Source of the DNA: Corynebacterium minutissimum
GTDB taxonomy: Bacteria > Actinomycetota > Actinomycetes > Mycobacteriales > Mycobacteriaceae
NCBI RefSeq assembly: GCF_016889765.1
Contig: NZ_CP069533.1
Location: 1,612,001 to 1,676,000 of the forward strand
Length of the DNA stretch: 64,000 nt
Direction of reading: 5' to 3'
Part shown: one piece after another, positions 49,086-59,170 of the stretch
Layout of the letters: each line of letters begins with the position of its first letter
Position numbering within the stretch: the first letter of the stretch is position 1
The notes under the pieces: model-generated
What the model saw: only the letters and a program-made list of their open reading frames with translations
What the model was told of the DNA's origin: nothing
Database searches by the model: none
Translations under genes and position numbers: made by a program

Positions 49086-52000
49086 TTGGCAGTCTCCCGC
49101 CAGACCAAGTCAGTGGCCAACATCCCTGGAGCCCCGAAGCGATACTCCTTCGCTAAAATCAGCGAGCCCATCGCTGTGCCGGGCCTCCTTGATCTACAAC
49201 TCGATTCTTACGCGTGGCTCATCGGTACCCCCGAGTGGCGCGAACGCGAGCAGGCAGAGCGCGGCGACGACGCACGCGTGACGAGCGGCCTTGAGGATAT
49301 CCTCGAGGAGCTTTCTCCGATTCAGGATTACTCGGGCAACATGTCCTTGTCCCTGTCGGAGCCTCGCTTCGAGCCGGTGAAGAACACCGTGGACGAGTGC
49401 AAAGAGAAGGACATCAACTACTCGGCGCCACTGTACGTCACCGCAGAATTTATTAATAACGATACCCAGGAGATTAAGTCCCAGACCGTCTTCATCGGCG
49501 ATTTCCCGATGATGACCGATAAGGGCACCTTCATCGTCAACGGCACCGAGCGCGTTATTGTCTCGCAGCTCGTGCGTTCCCCGGGTGTCTACTTCGACCA
49601 GACCATCGACAAGTCCACCGAGCGCCCGCTGCACTCCGTGAAGGTTATTCCTTCCCGCGGTGCGTGGCTCGAGTTTGACGTCGATAAGCGCGACACCGTC
49701 GGCGTTCGTATCGACCGTAAGCGCCGCCAGCCGGTGACGGTTCTGCTCAAGGCCCTGGGATGGACCGAAGAGCAGATTAAGGAGCGCTTCGGCTTCTCCG
49801 AGCTCATGATGTCCACCCTCGAGTCCGATGGCGTGGCCAACACCGACGAGGCTCTCCTGGAGATCTACCGCAAGCAGCGCCCGGGCGAGCAGCCCACGCG
49901 TGACCTTGCGCAGGCCCTGCTGGATAACTCCTTCTTCCGCGCGAAGCGCTACGACCTGGCCAAGGTGGGCCGCTACAAGGTCAACCGCAAGCTCGGCTTG
50001 GGCGGTGACCACGATGGTCTGATGACCCTGACCGAGGAAGACATCGCTGTCACCCTCGAATACCTCGTGCGCCTGCACGCAGGTGAGCGTGAGATGAAGG
50101 CTCCGAACGGCGAGATGATCTCCATCCACACCGACGATATCGACCACTTCGGTAACCGTCGTCTCCGCACCGTGGGCGAGCTCATCCAGAACCAGGTCCG
50201 TGTGGGCCTGTCCCGTATGGAGCGCGTCGTGCGCGAGCGTATGACTACTCAGGATGCAGAGTCGATTACCCCGACCTCCCTGATTAACGTCCGCCCGGTT
50301 TCTGCTGCCATCCGAGAGTTCTTCGGTACCTCCCAGCTCTCGCAGTTCATGGACCAGAACAACTCCCTGTCTGGCCTGACCCACAAGCGCCGTCTGTCCG
50401 CGCTGGGCCCGGGCGGTCTGTCCCGTGAGCGCGCCGGCATTGAGGTGCGAGACGTCCACGCGTCGCACTACGGCCGTATGTGCCCGATTGAGACCCCTGA
50501 GGGTCCGAACATTGGTCTGATCGGTTCGCTGGCTTCCTACGCTCGCGTGAACGCCTTCGGCTTCATCGAGACCCCGTACCGCAAGGTTGTGGACGGCAAG
50601 GTCACCGACCAGGTGGAGTACCTCACCGCCGATGAAGAGGATCGCTACGCCATCGCCCAGGCCGAGGTGGAGAAGGATGCTGACGGCACCCTGACTGCTG
50701 ACCGTATCGAGGTCCGCCTCAAGGACGGCGATATCGGCGTGACCGATGCCTCCGGTGTCGACTACGTTGACGTCTCCCCGCGTCAGATGGTTTCCGTGGC
50801 AACCGCCATGATTCCGTTCCTCGAGCACGACGATGCTAACCGTGCCCTCATGGGCGCGAACATGCAGCGTCAGGCCGTGCCGCTGGTGCGTTCCGAGGCC
50901 CCGTACGTAGGCACCGGTATGGAGCAGCGCGCTGCATACGACGCGGGTGACCTCATCATCACCCCGAAGGCGGGCGTGGTGGAGAACGTCACCGCGGACC
51001 TCATCACCATCATGGATGACGAGGGCCAGCGTGATACCTACATGCTGCGCAAGTTCGAGCGCACCAACCAGAACACCAACTACAACCAGACTCCGCTGGT
51101 GTCCTTGGGTGACCGTGTGGAGGCAGGCCAGGTGCTTGCCGACGGCCCCGGTACCCACAACGGTGAGATGTCCCTCGGCCGCAACCTGCTGGTTGCCTTC
51201 ATGCCGTGGGAAGGCCACAACTACGAGGACGCCATCATTCTCAACCAGCGCATCGTGGAGGAAGACATCCTCACCTCGATTCACATCGAGGAGCACGAGA
51301 TTGACGCTCGCGATACCAAGCTGGGCCCGGAGGAGATTACTCGCGAGATTCCGAACGTCTCCGATGACGTTCTGCGTGACCTTGACGAGCGCGGCATCGT
51401 CCGCATTGGTGCCGACGTCCGCGCCGGCGACATCCTGGTGGGTAAGGTCACACCGAAGGGTGAGACCGAGCTGACCCCGGAGGAGCGCCTGCTGCGCGCC
51501 ATCTTCGGCGAGAAGGCTCGCGAGGTGCGCGATACCTCCATGAAGGTGCCGCACGGTGAGACCGGTAAGGTCATTGGTGTCTCCCGCTTCTCCCGCGAGG
51601 ATGACGACGACCTGGCTCCGGGCGTCAACGAGATGATCCGCGTCTACGTGGCTCAGAAGCGCAAGATCCAGGACGGCGATAAGCTCGCCGGCCGCCACGG
51701 CAACAAGGGTGTTGTGGGCAAGATCCTGCCGCCGGAGGATATGCCGTTCATGGAGGATGGCACCCCGGTCGACATCATCCTCAACACCCACGGTGTGCCG
51801 CGTCGTATGAACATCGGTCAGGTTCTTGAGGTTCACCTCGGCTGGCTGGCGCACGCTGGTTGGAAGATCGATACCGAGGATCCGGCCAACGCCGATCTGC
51901 TGAAGAAGCTGCCGGAAGAGCTGTACGACGTCCCACCGGAGTCCCTTACCGCAACCCCGGTCTTCGACGGCGCTACCAACGAAGAGATCTCCCGCCTGCT

Positions 52001-52565
52001 GGCTTCCTCCAAGCCGAACCGCGATGGTGACGTCATGGTGGATGAGCACGGTAAGGCCCGCCTCTTCGACGGCCGCTCCGGCGAGCCGTACATGTACCCG
52101 GTATCCGTCGGCTACATGTACATGCTCAAGCTGCACCACTTGGTCGACGAGAAGATTCACGCTCGTTCCACCGGTCCGTACTCCATGATTACCCAGCAGC
52201 CGCTAGGTGGTAAGGCACAGTTCGGTGGCCAGCGCTTCGGTGAGATGGAGGTGTGGGCAATGCAGGCATATGGCGCTGCCTACACCCTGCAGGAGCTCCT
52301 GACCATCAAGTCCGATGACGTCGTCGGCCGTGTCAAGGTCTACGAGGCAATCGTCAAGGGCGATAACATCCCGGATCCGGGTATTCCGGAGTCCTTCAAG
52401 GTCCTCCTGAAGGAGCTGCAGTCCCTGTGCCTCAACGTGGAAGTTCTTTCCACCGATGGCACCCCGATGGAACTGTCCGGCTCCGATGATGACGAGTTGG
52501 ATGGCGCCCCGTCCCTGGGTATTAACCTGTCCCGCGACGAGCGCTCCGACGCTGACATCGCCTAA
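49086..52565 (+). CDS. rpoB: DNA-directed RNA polymerase subunit beta
   Basis: 1159 residues. The start is TTG at 49086 with GGAAGGA upstream, as in mycobacteria. The rifampicin-determining region lies at about residues 413-440 and reads 'GTSQLSQFMDQNN' then 'THKRRLSALGPGG', wild type at Asp516, His526 and Ser531 (E. coli numbering), so no classical rifampicin-resistance change. The C-terminal switch segment 'GGKAQFGGQRFGEMEVWA' and 'LQELLTIKSDDVVGR' are intact. It is followed by rpoC after 121 bp. Confidence 0.99.
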   Translation: MAVSRQTKSVANIPGAPKRYSFAKISEPIAVPGLLDLQLDSYAWLIGTPEWREREQAERGDDARVTSGLEDILEELSPIQDYSGNMSLSLSEPRFEPVKNTVDECKEKDINYSAPLYVTAEFINNDTQEIKSQTVFIGDFPMMTDKGTFIVNGTERVIVSQLVRSPGVYFDQTIDKSTERPLHSVKVIPSRGAWLEFDVDKRDTVGVRIDRKRRQPVTVLLKALGWTEEQIKERFGFSELMMSTLESDGVANTDEALLEIYRKQRPGEQPTRDLAQALLDNSFFRAKRYDLAKVGRYKVNRKLGLGGDHDGLMTLTEEDIAVTLEYLVRLHAGEREMKAPNGEMISIHTDDIDHFGNRRLRTVGELIQNQVRVGLSRMERVVRERMTTQDAESITPTSLINVRPVSAAIREFFGTSQLSQFMDQNNSLSGLTHKRRLSALGPGGLSRERAGIEVRDVHASHYGRMCPIETPEGPNIGLIGSLASYARVNAFGFIETPYRKVVDGKVTDQVEYLTADEEDRYAIAQAEVEKDADGTLTADRIEVRLKDGDIGVTDASGVDYVDVSPRQMVSVATAMIPFLEHDDANRALMGANMQRQAVPLVRSEAPYVGTGMEQRAAYDAGDLIITPKAGVVENVTADLITIMDDEGQRDTYMLRKFERTNQNTNYNQTPLVSLGDRVEAGQVLADGPGTHNGEMSLGRNLLVAFMPWEGHNYEDAIILNQRIVEEDILTSIHIEEHEIDARDTKLGPEEITREIPNVSDDVLRDLDERGIVRIGADVRAGDILVGKVTPKGETELTPEERLLRAIFGEKAREVRDTSMKVPHGETGKVIGVSRFSREDDDDLAPGVNEMIRVYVAQKRKIQDGDKLAGRHGNKGVVGKILPPEDMPFMEDGTPVDIILNTHGVPRRMNIGQVLEVHLGWLAHAGWKIDTEDPANADLLKKLPEELYDVPPESLTATPVFDGATNEEISRLLASSKPNRDGDVMVDEHGKARLFDGRSGEPYMYPVSVGYMYMLKLHHLVDEKIHARSTGPYSMITQQPLGGKAQFGGQRFGEMEVWAMQAYGAAYTLQELLTIKSDDVVGRVKVYEAIVKGDNIPDPGIPESFKVLLKELQSLCLNVEVLSTDGTPMELSGSDDDELDGAPSLGINLSRDERSDADIA

Positions 52566-52686
52566 TAGCTGCCTAATTACTGTCTAGTTGCTTGGTCCGC
52601 CCCACATGGAGGGCGGGCATAGAAAATTACTAACTCATAAAAGCCATCAACTTCCCCCGCCACGGGGGATGAAAGGGAGACATTAC

Positions 52687-55600
52687 GTGTTTGACGTAAA
52701 TCTCTTCGACGAGCTCCGTATCGGTCTGGCCACCGCCGATGACATCCGCCGCTGGTCCAAGGGCGAAGTCAAGAAGCCCGAGACCATTAACTACCGAACC
52801 CTCAAGCCGGAGAAGGACGGCCTCTTCTGCGAGCGCATCTTCGGCCCTACCCGCGACTGGGAGTGCTCCTGCGGTAAGTACAAGCGTGTCCGCTACAAGG
52901 GCATCATCTGCGAGCGCTGCGGCGTTGAGGTGACCAAGTCCAAGGTGCGTCGTGAGCGCATGGGCCACATTGAGCTGGCCGCGCCGGTTACCCACATCTG
53001 GTACTTCAAGGGCGTTCCTTCCCGCCTGGGCTACCTGCTGGACCTGGCTCCGAAGGACCTTGAGCGCATCATCTACTTCGCTGCCAACATCATCACCTCT
53101 GTGGACGAGGAAGCTCGCCACAATGACCAGTCCACTCTGGAAGCAGAAATGCTGCTGGAGAAGAAGGACGTGGAGGATGACGTCGAGGCAGAGATCGCCG
53201 AGCGCGCTGCCAAGCTTGAGCAGGATCTGGCTGAGCTGGAGGCCGCCGGCGCTAAGGCTGACGCGCGCCGCAAGGTCCAGAACGCTGCCGACAAGGAGAT
53301 GCAGCACATCCGCGAGCGCGGTGAGCGCGAGGTTGCTCGCCTCGACGAAATCTGGAACACCTTCATCAAGCTGGCTCCGAAGCAGATGATCATTGATGAG
53401 ACTATCTACGAAGAGCTGGTTGACCGCTACGAGGATTACTTCACCGGCGGTATGGGTGCTGAGGCTATCCAGACCCTCATCCGCAACTTTGATCTCGAGG
53501 CTGAGGCTGAGGTTCTCAAGGAGATCATCAACAACGGCAAGGGCCAGAAGAAGATGCGTGCCCTTAAGCGCCTCAAGGTTGTCGCAGCCTTCCTGCGCTC
53601 GGGCAACGACCCGGCCGGCATGGTGCTCGACGCTATCCCGGTCATCCCGCCGGAGCTGCGCCCGATGGTGCAGTTGGACGGTGGCCGCTTCGCCACCTCC
53701 GACCTCAACGACCTTTACCGTCGCGTCATCAACCGCAACAACCGCCTTAAGCGCATGATCGACCTCGGTGCGCCCGAGATCATCGTGAACAACGAGAAGC
53801 GCATGTTGCAGGAGTCCGTCGATGCGCTGTTCGACAACGGCCGCCGCGGCCGTCCGGTCACTGGCCCGGGCAACCGCCCGCTGAAGTCCCTGTCTGACCT
53901 GCTCAAGGGTAAGCAGGGCCGCTTCCGCCAGAACCTGCTGGGTAAGCGTGTGGACTACTCCGGCCGTTCCGTGATTATCGTTGGTCCGCAGCTTAAGCTG
54001 CACGAGTGTGGTCTGCCGAAGCTCATGGCACTGGAGCTGTTCAAGCCCTTCGTTATGAAGCGTCTGGTGGAGAATGACTACGCCCAGAACATCAAGTCCG
54101 CCAAGCGCATGGTGGAGCGTCAGCGCCCTGAGGTGTGGGACGTCCTTGAAGAGGCCATTTCTGAGCACCCGGTGATGCTGAACCGTGCACCGACCCTGCA
54201 CCGCCTGGGTATCCAGGCCTTCGAGCCGAAGCTCGTGGAGGGTAAGGCCATCCAGCTGCACCCGCTGGCTTGTGAGGCGTTCAACGCCGACTTCGACGGT
54301 GACCAGATGGCAGTCCACCTGCCGCTGTCCGCCGAGGCACAGGCTGAGGCCCGCGTTCTTATGCTGGCCTCCAACAACATTCTGTCCCCGGCGTCCGGTA
54401 AGCCGCTGGCTATGCCGCGCCTGGATATGGTTACCGGCCTCTACTACCTCACCATGGACAAGGGCGAGGACGAGATCGGTGGCGCGGGACGTTACCGTGA
54501 AGCTACCGAGGACCAGCCTGCACAGGGTGTCTACTCCTCCTACGCGGAGGCCATCATGGCTCGTGACCGCGGTGTGCTGGGCCTGCAGGCCCCGATCAAG
54601 GTGCGCATCTCCCACCTGCGTCCGCCGGCAGATATCGAGGCCGAGCACTTCCCGGATGGTTGGCAGAAGGGCCAGGCCTGGATGGCGGAGACCACCCTGG
54701 GCCGCATCATGTTCAACGACCTGCTGCCATGGAACTACCCGTACCTTGAGGGCGTCATGGTCCGTAAGGGCGGTGCTGGCAACAAGATGCTGCTCGGTGA
54801 CGTCATTAATGACCTCGCCGCGAAGTACCCGATGATCACCGTTGCCCAGGTTCTGGACAAGATGAAGGACGCTGGCTTCTACTGGGCCACCCGTTCTGGC
54901 GTGACCATCACCATGGATGACGTTCTGGTTCTCCCGAACAAGCATGAGGTGCTCGAGTCCTACGAGAAGGAAGCAGAGCGCATCGAGCGCAAGTACTGGG
55001 AGCAGGGTGCTCTTACCGAGCGCGAGCGCTACGACCGCCTCGTTGAGCTGTGGAAGGATGCTACCGATACCGTCGGTGAGGCCGTCGAGAACATGTACCC
55101 GGATGACAACCCGATTCCGATGATCGTGAAGTCCGGTGCTGCGGGTAACATGCGTCAGATCTGGACCCTGGCCGGTATGAAGGGCATGGTTGTGAACTCC
55201 AAGGGTGACTACATCACCCGTCCGATTAAGACCTCCTTCCGTGAGGGCCTGTCGGTTCTGGAGTACTTCAACAACTCCCACGGTTCCCGTAAGGGCCTGG
55301 CGGATACCGCTCTGCGTACCGCCGACTCCGGCTACCTCACCCGTCGTCTTGTGGACGTGGCACAGGATGTCATCGTCCGCGAGGAAGACTGTGGCACCCG
55401 TCAGGGTGTGCGCGTCCCGCTCGGCGTCGAGATCGCCGAAGGTTCCTACGACCTGCACGAGCTGTGGGAGACCTCCGCATCTGGTCGCGTCGTCGCTGGC
55501 GACGTCAAGGATGAGAACGGCGAGGTTATCGCTGAGGCTGGCGCCGACCTCACTGAGGAGCTCAGCCGCAAGATCGTCAACGCTGGCGTTCTGGAGATCA

Positions 55601-56682
55601 AGGTCCGCTCCGTGCTGACCTGCCAGACCCCGGCTGGTGTCTGTGCGAAGTGCTACGGCAAGTCCATGGCCTCCGGCCAGCTGGTCGACATCGGCGAGGC
55701 AGTCGGCATCGTGGCCGCACAGTCCATTGGTGAGCCGGGTACCCAGCTGACCATGCGTACCTTCCACCAGGGTGGTGTCGGTGGCGATATTACCGGTGGT
55801 CTGCCGCGTGTTCAGGAGCTCTTCGAGGCCCGCAACCCGAAGAACCGCGCACCGATCGCTTCTGTCGACGGCACCGTGTCCCTGTCGGATGAGGGTAACT
55901 TCTGGACCCTGACCATCACCCCGGATGATGGCTCTGACAACGTGGTCTATGAGAAGCTGTCGAAGCGCCAGGGCCTGGCTCAGGTCCGCCGCCCGATGGA
56001 GTCCAACCCGGATGCCATGATTGAGCGCTCCCTGCGCGATGGCGACCACGTGGAGACCGGTGACCGTCTGATGCGCGGTGCTGCTGATCCGCACGACGTG
56101 CTGGAGGTCCTTGGCCGTCGTGGTGTGGAGAAGCACCTCATCGACGAGGTCCAGGCTGTTTACCGTGCACAGGGTGTGGCTATCCACGACAAGCACATCG
56201 AGATCATCATTCGCCAGATGTTGCGTCGCGGTACCGTCATCGACGCGGGTACCACGGACTTGCTGCCGGGTAACCTTATTGACCTTTCTGAGGCTAAGCA
56301 GGTTAATGCTGCTCAGGTTGCTGAGGGTGGTCAGCCGGCTCAGCTGCGTAGTGAGATCATGGGTATCACCAAGGCCTCTCTGGCTACCGAGTCCTGGCTG
56401 TCTGCGGCTTCCTTCCAGGAGACCACGCGCGTGCTTACCGACGCCGCCATCAACAAGCGCTCGGATCAGCTCATTGGCCTGAAGGAGAACGTCATCATCG
56501 GTAAGCTGATCCCGGCCGGTACCGGCATTTCCCGCTACCGCAACATCAGCGTTAAGCCGACTGAGGCCGCACGCAACGCTGCGTACTCCATCCCGACCTA
56601 CGGTGACTCCATCTACGGCGACGATGGCTTCGGTGAGTTCACCGGCGCTTCCGTGCCGCTGGAGGAGGACTACACCTACTAA
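52687..56682 (+). CDS. rpoC: DNA-directed RNA polymerase subunit beta'
   Basis: 1331 residues. GTG 52687, after AAAGGGAGA, gives 'VFDVNLFDELRIGLATADDIRRWS'. An N-terminal zinc site 'CSCGKYKRVRYKGIICERCGVEV' and the catalytic Mg loop 'NADFDGDQM' (about residue 536) are visible. The trigger-loop region 'ESIGEPGTQLTMRTFHQGG' is seen as 'QSIGEPGTQLTMRTFHQGG'. A 33-codon in-frame extension upstream is rejected. Complete and typical. Confidence 0.99.
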   Translation: MFDVNLFDELRIGLATADDIRRWSKGEVKKPETINYRTLKPEKDGLFCERIFGPTRDWECSCGKYKRVRYKGIICERCGVEVTKSKVRRERMGHIELAAPVTHIWYFKGVPSRLGYLLDLAPKDLERIIYFAANIITSVDEEARHNDQSTLEAEMLLEKKDVEDDVEAEIAERAAKLEQDLAELEAAGAKADARRKVQNAADKEMQHIRERGEREVARLDEIWNTFIKLAPKQMIIDETIYEELVDRYEDYFTGGMGAEAIQTLIRNFDLEAEAEVLKEIINNGKGQKKMRALKRLKVVAAFLRSGNDPAGMVLDAIPVIPPELRPMVQLDGGRFATSDLNDLYRRVINRNNRLKRMIDLGAPEIIVNNEKRMLQESVDALFDNGRRGRPVTGPGNRPLKSLSDLLKGKQGRFRQNLLGKRVDYSGRSVIIVGPQLKLHECGLPKLMALELFKPFVMKRLVENDYAQNIKSAKRMVERQRPEVWDVLEEAISEHPVMLNRAPTLHRLGIQAFEPKLVEGKAIQLHPLACEAFNADFDGDQMAVHLPLSAEAQAEARVLMLASNNILSPASGKPLAMPRLDMVTGLYYLTMDKGEDEIGGAGRYREATEDQPAQGVYSSYAEAIMARDRGVLGLQAPIKVRISHLRPPADIEAEHFPDGWQKGQAWMAETTLGRIMFNDLLPWNYPYLEGVMVRKGGAGNKMLLGDVINDLAAKYPMITVAQVLDKMKDAGFYWATRSGVTITMDDVLVLPNKHEVLESYEKEAERIERKYWEQGALTERERYDRLVELWKDATDTVGEAVENMYPDDNPIPMIVKSGAAGNMRQIWTLAGMKGMVVNSKGDYITRPIKTSFREGLSVLEYFNNSHGSRKGLADTALRTADSGYLTRRLVDVAQDVIVREEDCGTRQGVRVPLGVEIAEGSYDLHELWETSASGRVVAGDVKDENGEVIAEAGADLTEELSRKIVNAGVLEIKVRSVLTCQTPAGVCAKCYGKSMASGQLVDIGEAVGIVAAQSIGEPGTQLTMRTFHQGGVGGDITGGLPRVQELFEARNPKNRAPIASVDGTVSLSDEGNFWTLTITPDDGSDNVVYEKLSKRQGLAQVRRPMESNPDAMIERSLRDGDHVETGDRLMRGAADPHDVLEVLGRRGVEKHLIDEVQAVYRAQGVAIHDKHIEIIIRQMLRRGTVIDAGTTDLLPGNLIDLSEAKQVNAAQVAEGGQPAQLRSEIMGITKASLATESWLSAASFQETTRVLTDAAINKRSDQLIGLKENVIIGKLIPAGTGISRYRNISVKPTEAARNAAYSIPTYGDSIYGDDGFGEFTGASVPLEEDYTY

Positions 56683-56723
56683 GGCTTCGATTCTGAAGTG
56701 AGAGGCGAAAAACACTCACCGCT

Positions 56724-56777
56724 AAAGACCCGATTCCCCACCTGCCACAGTGGAGCAGGTGGGGAATCGGGTCTTTT
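56724..56777 (+). terminator. Very strong terminator after rpoC
   Basis: A perfect stem of about 22 bp (56724-56745 with 56755-56776), a 9-nt loop and TTTT. Confidence 0.9.
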
Positions 56778-57089
56778 ACCATCAGCGAGCATGGGCGAGT
56801 TGTTCGTTCGGCTAGTTCTTATTTCTTCTTAAGGAAGATTTCCACCCTTTCGGGCTGAGCTTCCTCAATATCGCTGGTTAACGGTGTTAAGTTGCGCCTG
56901 AACGCCCATCTCATTAACCTGAGCGAAGGATAAGTTAATAGTCATTTTGTTCATACAGAGAGTTGGCTGCGCACACGACCGCACTAGCATCTCTATCCAG
57001 GCTTGGGGGCTCGCGATGAAGCTTTTCCTTTCCTTAAGCAGTAGGCGAGAGTCCCCTTGGGGGTCGGTGCACTAAGGGCCGGCCTCAGT
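56778..57089. other. Intergenic region after rpoC
   Basis: About 310 bp with no supportable gene. Apart from the rpoC terminator to the left and the GC-rich hairpin at 57090-57127 to the right, nothing was recognised. Confidence 0.5.
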
Positions 57090-57127
57090 GTGCCCCGCCG
57101 TGGGGGTCAGAGACCACGGCGGGGCAC
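57090..57127 (-). terminator. 14-bp hairpin downstream of the hydrolase gene
   Basis: GTGCCCCGCCGTGG (57090-57103) pairs perfectly with CCACGGCGGGGCAC (57114-57127), just past the hydrolase stop. No T-run follows on the minus strand, so termination would be non-canonical. Confidence 0.5.
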
Positions 57128-57136
57128 TGCGCAGTT

Positions 57137-58192
57137 TTACGGGGCCGCGGGGGCTGGGCCGTGCCATTGCGCAAGGCTGTTAAGGAGGACCTCGTCAGAA
57201 TCGCGCTTGGCCTCACGGTTGGCCGCCACCGTGCCACCCATCATGACCTCCCAGGAGGGGCCGACGAGCTCATCAATGTTCTCGTGAAAAAGGTGGCCGG
57301 CGCCCTCGTAGATGTGAGGTTCAAGGTCGTCGTTCTGCTCGCTCAGAGCCTTGGCGGCGACATCGGCTTGCCACATTGCGTCCTCCGTCCCGGCGAAGAG
57401 GAGTCCATGACCATCGAACTGGCTGAGGTCAATGACGGTTTCTGGGTCGGCAGCGGCGGCGATGGCTTCATAGCCAGCGCGATAGGACACCGGCAGACCA
57501 AGGGCCAAGCGTGTCATGAGTTTGCCAAACTCGGCTCCCTGCTCAGCAGCAAATTTGCCAAACTCGGGTCCCTGCTCAGCAGCAAAGGGGACGGGTTCGC
57601 CCTTCCATGTAAAGCTGCTCCGTGTGCCGCTATCACGCTGGTAGTTGAGGTTGCCGTACGTGTGATCCGCAGGGGTGTAGAGCACAATGTTGCTGATCTC
57701 TGGGTAACGAGCCGCCAAGTTTGCAGTGAGCTCCGCGCCCTTTGAGGTGCCGATGACGGTCAGCGGTTGAACACCATTGCCCTTCTCGTTGGCATAGGCA
57801 ATGACCTCATCAAAGAATTCGAGTGGGACTTCATCAATAAATTCCTTTTGGCCGGGTTGTCCAAAGAAGTAGAGGTCGAGCACATCGTAGCCGTTATCGC
57901 GGAGGAGTTGAGCCTGTTCCACGTTGGCGCCGCCGTCGGAGCCACCGAAGACGACGACCGTGCCGGGGTGGGCGTCACCAAGCGGCGAGAGGTGGAACCC
58001 CTTCATGTAGTCGCCGTTGATTTTCTCCACGCCGTTCTCGCTGAGAATTCGATCATCCCCGCCCTCGGGGTTTTCGGGGATTGCATAACGATTGGTGTTG
58101 ATGGAACGGGCAATCCATACACCCGCGATCAGGAGGACCAAGCACAGGAGAATAATCCCTAAGATCGTGAGAATAGCTTTGATAGCTCGCAT
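57137..58192 (-). CDS. Alpha/beta hydrolase with BAAT/acyl-CoA thioesterase-like C-terminal domain
   Basis: 351 residues with an N-terminal membrane helix (about 5-27) and the rest extracytoplasmic. 'VVVFGGSDGGANVEQAQLLRDNGYDVLDLYFFG' and nucleophile elbow 'VIGTSKGAEL' (Ser about residue 148) fit the dienelactone/BAAT hydrolase group, with a His in 'YEGAGHLFHE'. Residues about 203-224 are a tandem 11-residue repeat 'FAAEQG(A/P)EFGK' encoded by a 33-bp duplication (57521-57586). AAGGAG precedes ATG 58192. Confidence 0.75.
   Translation of the reverse strand: MRAIKAILTILGIILLCLVLLIAGVWIARSINTNRYAIPENPEGGDDRILSENGVEKINGDYMKGFHLSPLGDAHPGTVVVFGGSDGGANVEQAQLLRDNGYDVLDLYFFGQPGQKEFIDEVPLEFFDEVIAYANEKGNGVQPLTVIGTSKGAELTANLAARYPEISNIVLYTPADHTYGNLNYQRDSGTRSSFTWKGEPVPFAAEQGPEFGKFAAEQGAEFGKLMTRLALGLPVSYRAGYEAIAAAADPETVIDLSQFDGHGLLFAGTEDAMWQADVAAKALSEQNDDLEPHIYEGAGHLFHENIDELVGPSWEVMMGGTVAANREAKRDSDEVLLNSLAQWHGPAPAAP
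57521..57586. repeat. Tandem 33-bp duplication within the hydrolase gene
   Basis: Units 57521-57553 and 57554-57586 differ at one base (TCGGC versus TCGGG). They encode consecutive 11-residue repeats in frame, which suggests a recent slippage or duplication event. Confidence 0.85.
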
Positions 58193-58365
58193 GGCGGATG
58201 TCTCCTTTATTTCCTGATGTGGTGTGCGCCGCTATCTCCATTGTATTGCGTGGGAGTGCTGAAGGTGCTGGATGTGCCCTTATCGGGGCTGCTTGCTAAG
58301 CTGTCACTGCTTTTAAGCTTTCTGTGGCAGCACTGTGAAGAGCTCGCCGCTTTCAACTGCACATC

Positions 58366-58480
58366 GTCACGGGTGCTTCCTGTCTGCATGCTGCTTCGCA
58401 GCGCCCGGGAGGAGGCTGAGATGCCGCCAAGGTAGCGGCGAACCGTTGAACCTGATCCGGGTAATGCCGGCGAGAGGGAG
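58366..58480 (+). ncRNA. TPP riboswitch (THI element)
   Basis: The conserved parts are present in order: GGGTGC (58371), an extended P3 region, GGCTGAGATG (about 58415-58424), and ACCGTTGAACCTGATC with GGGTAATGCCGGCG (58441-58472). The AGGGAGGA ribosome site follows at once, so control of translation initiation by thiamine diphosphate is likely. It serves the ECF transporter genes downstream. Confidence 0.92.
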
Positions 58481-58485
58481 GAAAA

Positions 58486-59115
58486 ATGAATTCTGTATCC
58501 ACGTCCGGTGCAGGTGTTTCTGGCGCTGCACCGCGGAGCCTGAACTGGCGCATCGTGGACATCGTGGTGGCATCCGTATTGGGTGTAGCCTGTGGTTTCG
58601 TGTTCCTGGTGTGGAACACGGTGGGCTACGCCTGGTTCCAAGCCATGGATGCGTTCACGCCGGGACTTGGTGGTATTGCCACGGGTATCTGGCTGATTGG
58701 TGGTGTCATCGGTGGCCTCGTCATCCGCAAGCCGGGTGCAGCACTCTACGTCGAGCTGCTTGCTGCGATCGTCTCTGCTGTACTGGGCTCGCAGTGGGGT
58801 ATTAGTACTTTGTATTCGGGTATTGCGCAGGGCATTGGCGTGGAGATCGTCCTCGCCATCTTCCTCTACCGCCGCTTTGGTCTGGGCGTTGCCATGCTCG
58901 GCGGTATGGCGGCCGGCTGGGGCGCATTCGTGCTGGAGCTGTTTACCTCCGGAAACCTAGGCAAGACCCTGCAGTTCAACATCATCTACTTCGTCACCCT
59001 GAGTATCTCCGGATCGATTTTGGCCGGTGCGGTGGGCTTCTTTGTAGTCAAGGCGCTGGCGAAGACAGGCGCGCTGGATCGCTTCGCGGTTGGCCGTGAA
59101 CAGCATTCCGCCTAG
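58486..59115 (+). CDS. ykoE: ECF transporter substrate-binding (S) component, YkoE type (thiamine precursor)
   Basis: 209 residues with six helices. 'NWRIVDIVVASVLGVACGFVFLVWN', 'PGLGGIATGIWLIGGVIGGLVIRKPGAALYVELLAAIVSAVLGSQWG' and 'GAGWGAFVLEL'-like segments are typical of YkoE. By family it binds hydroxymethylpyrimidine/thiamine. It lies directly after the TPP riboswitch, with GGAGG 10 nt before ATG 58486. Confidence 0.9.
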   Translation: MNSVSTSGAGVSGAAPRSLNWRIVDIVVASVLGVACGFVFLVWNTVGYAWFQAMDAFTPGLGGIATGIWLIGGVIGGLVIRKPGAALYVELLAAIVSAVLGSQWGISTLYSGIAQGIGVEIVLAIFLYRRFGLGVAMLGGMAAGWGAFVLELFTSGNLGKTLQFNIIYFVTLSISGSILAGAVGFFVVKALAKTGALDRFAVGREQHSA

Positions 59116-59116
59116 T

Positions 59117-59158
59117 TGCGGAGTGCTGGTGAGGTCAATAGCGGAGTGCTGGTGAGGT
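59117..59158. repeat. Short direct repeat in the ykoE-ykoD gap
   Basis: GCGGAGTGCTGGTGAGGT occurs at 59117-59134 and again at 59141-59158 (24-bp period). Confidence 0.7.
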
Positions 59159-59170
59159 TATTTTCGCAGT

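Noticed and set aside
49194..52160. A 988-codon open frame antisense to rpoB
   Set aside because: It is a codon-bias shadow of the conserved rpoB gene: no ribosome site, no homologous motifs and low-complexity His/Leu/Val content.
52630..56715. A 1361-codon open frame antisense to rpoC
   Set aside because: Same reason: exact mirror of a highly conserved gene in a high-GC genome with no independent support.
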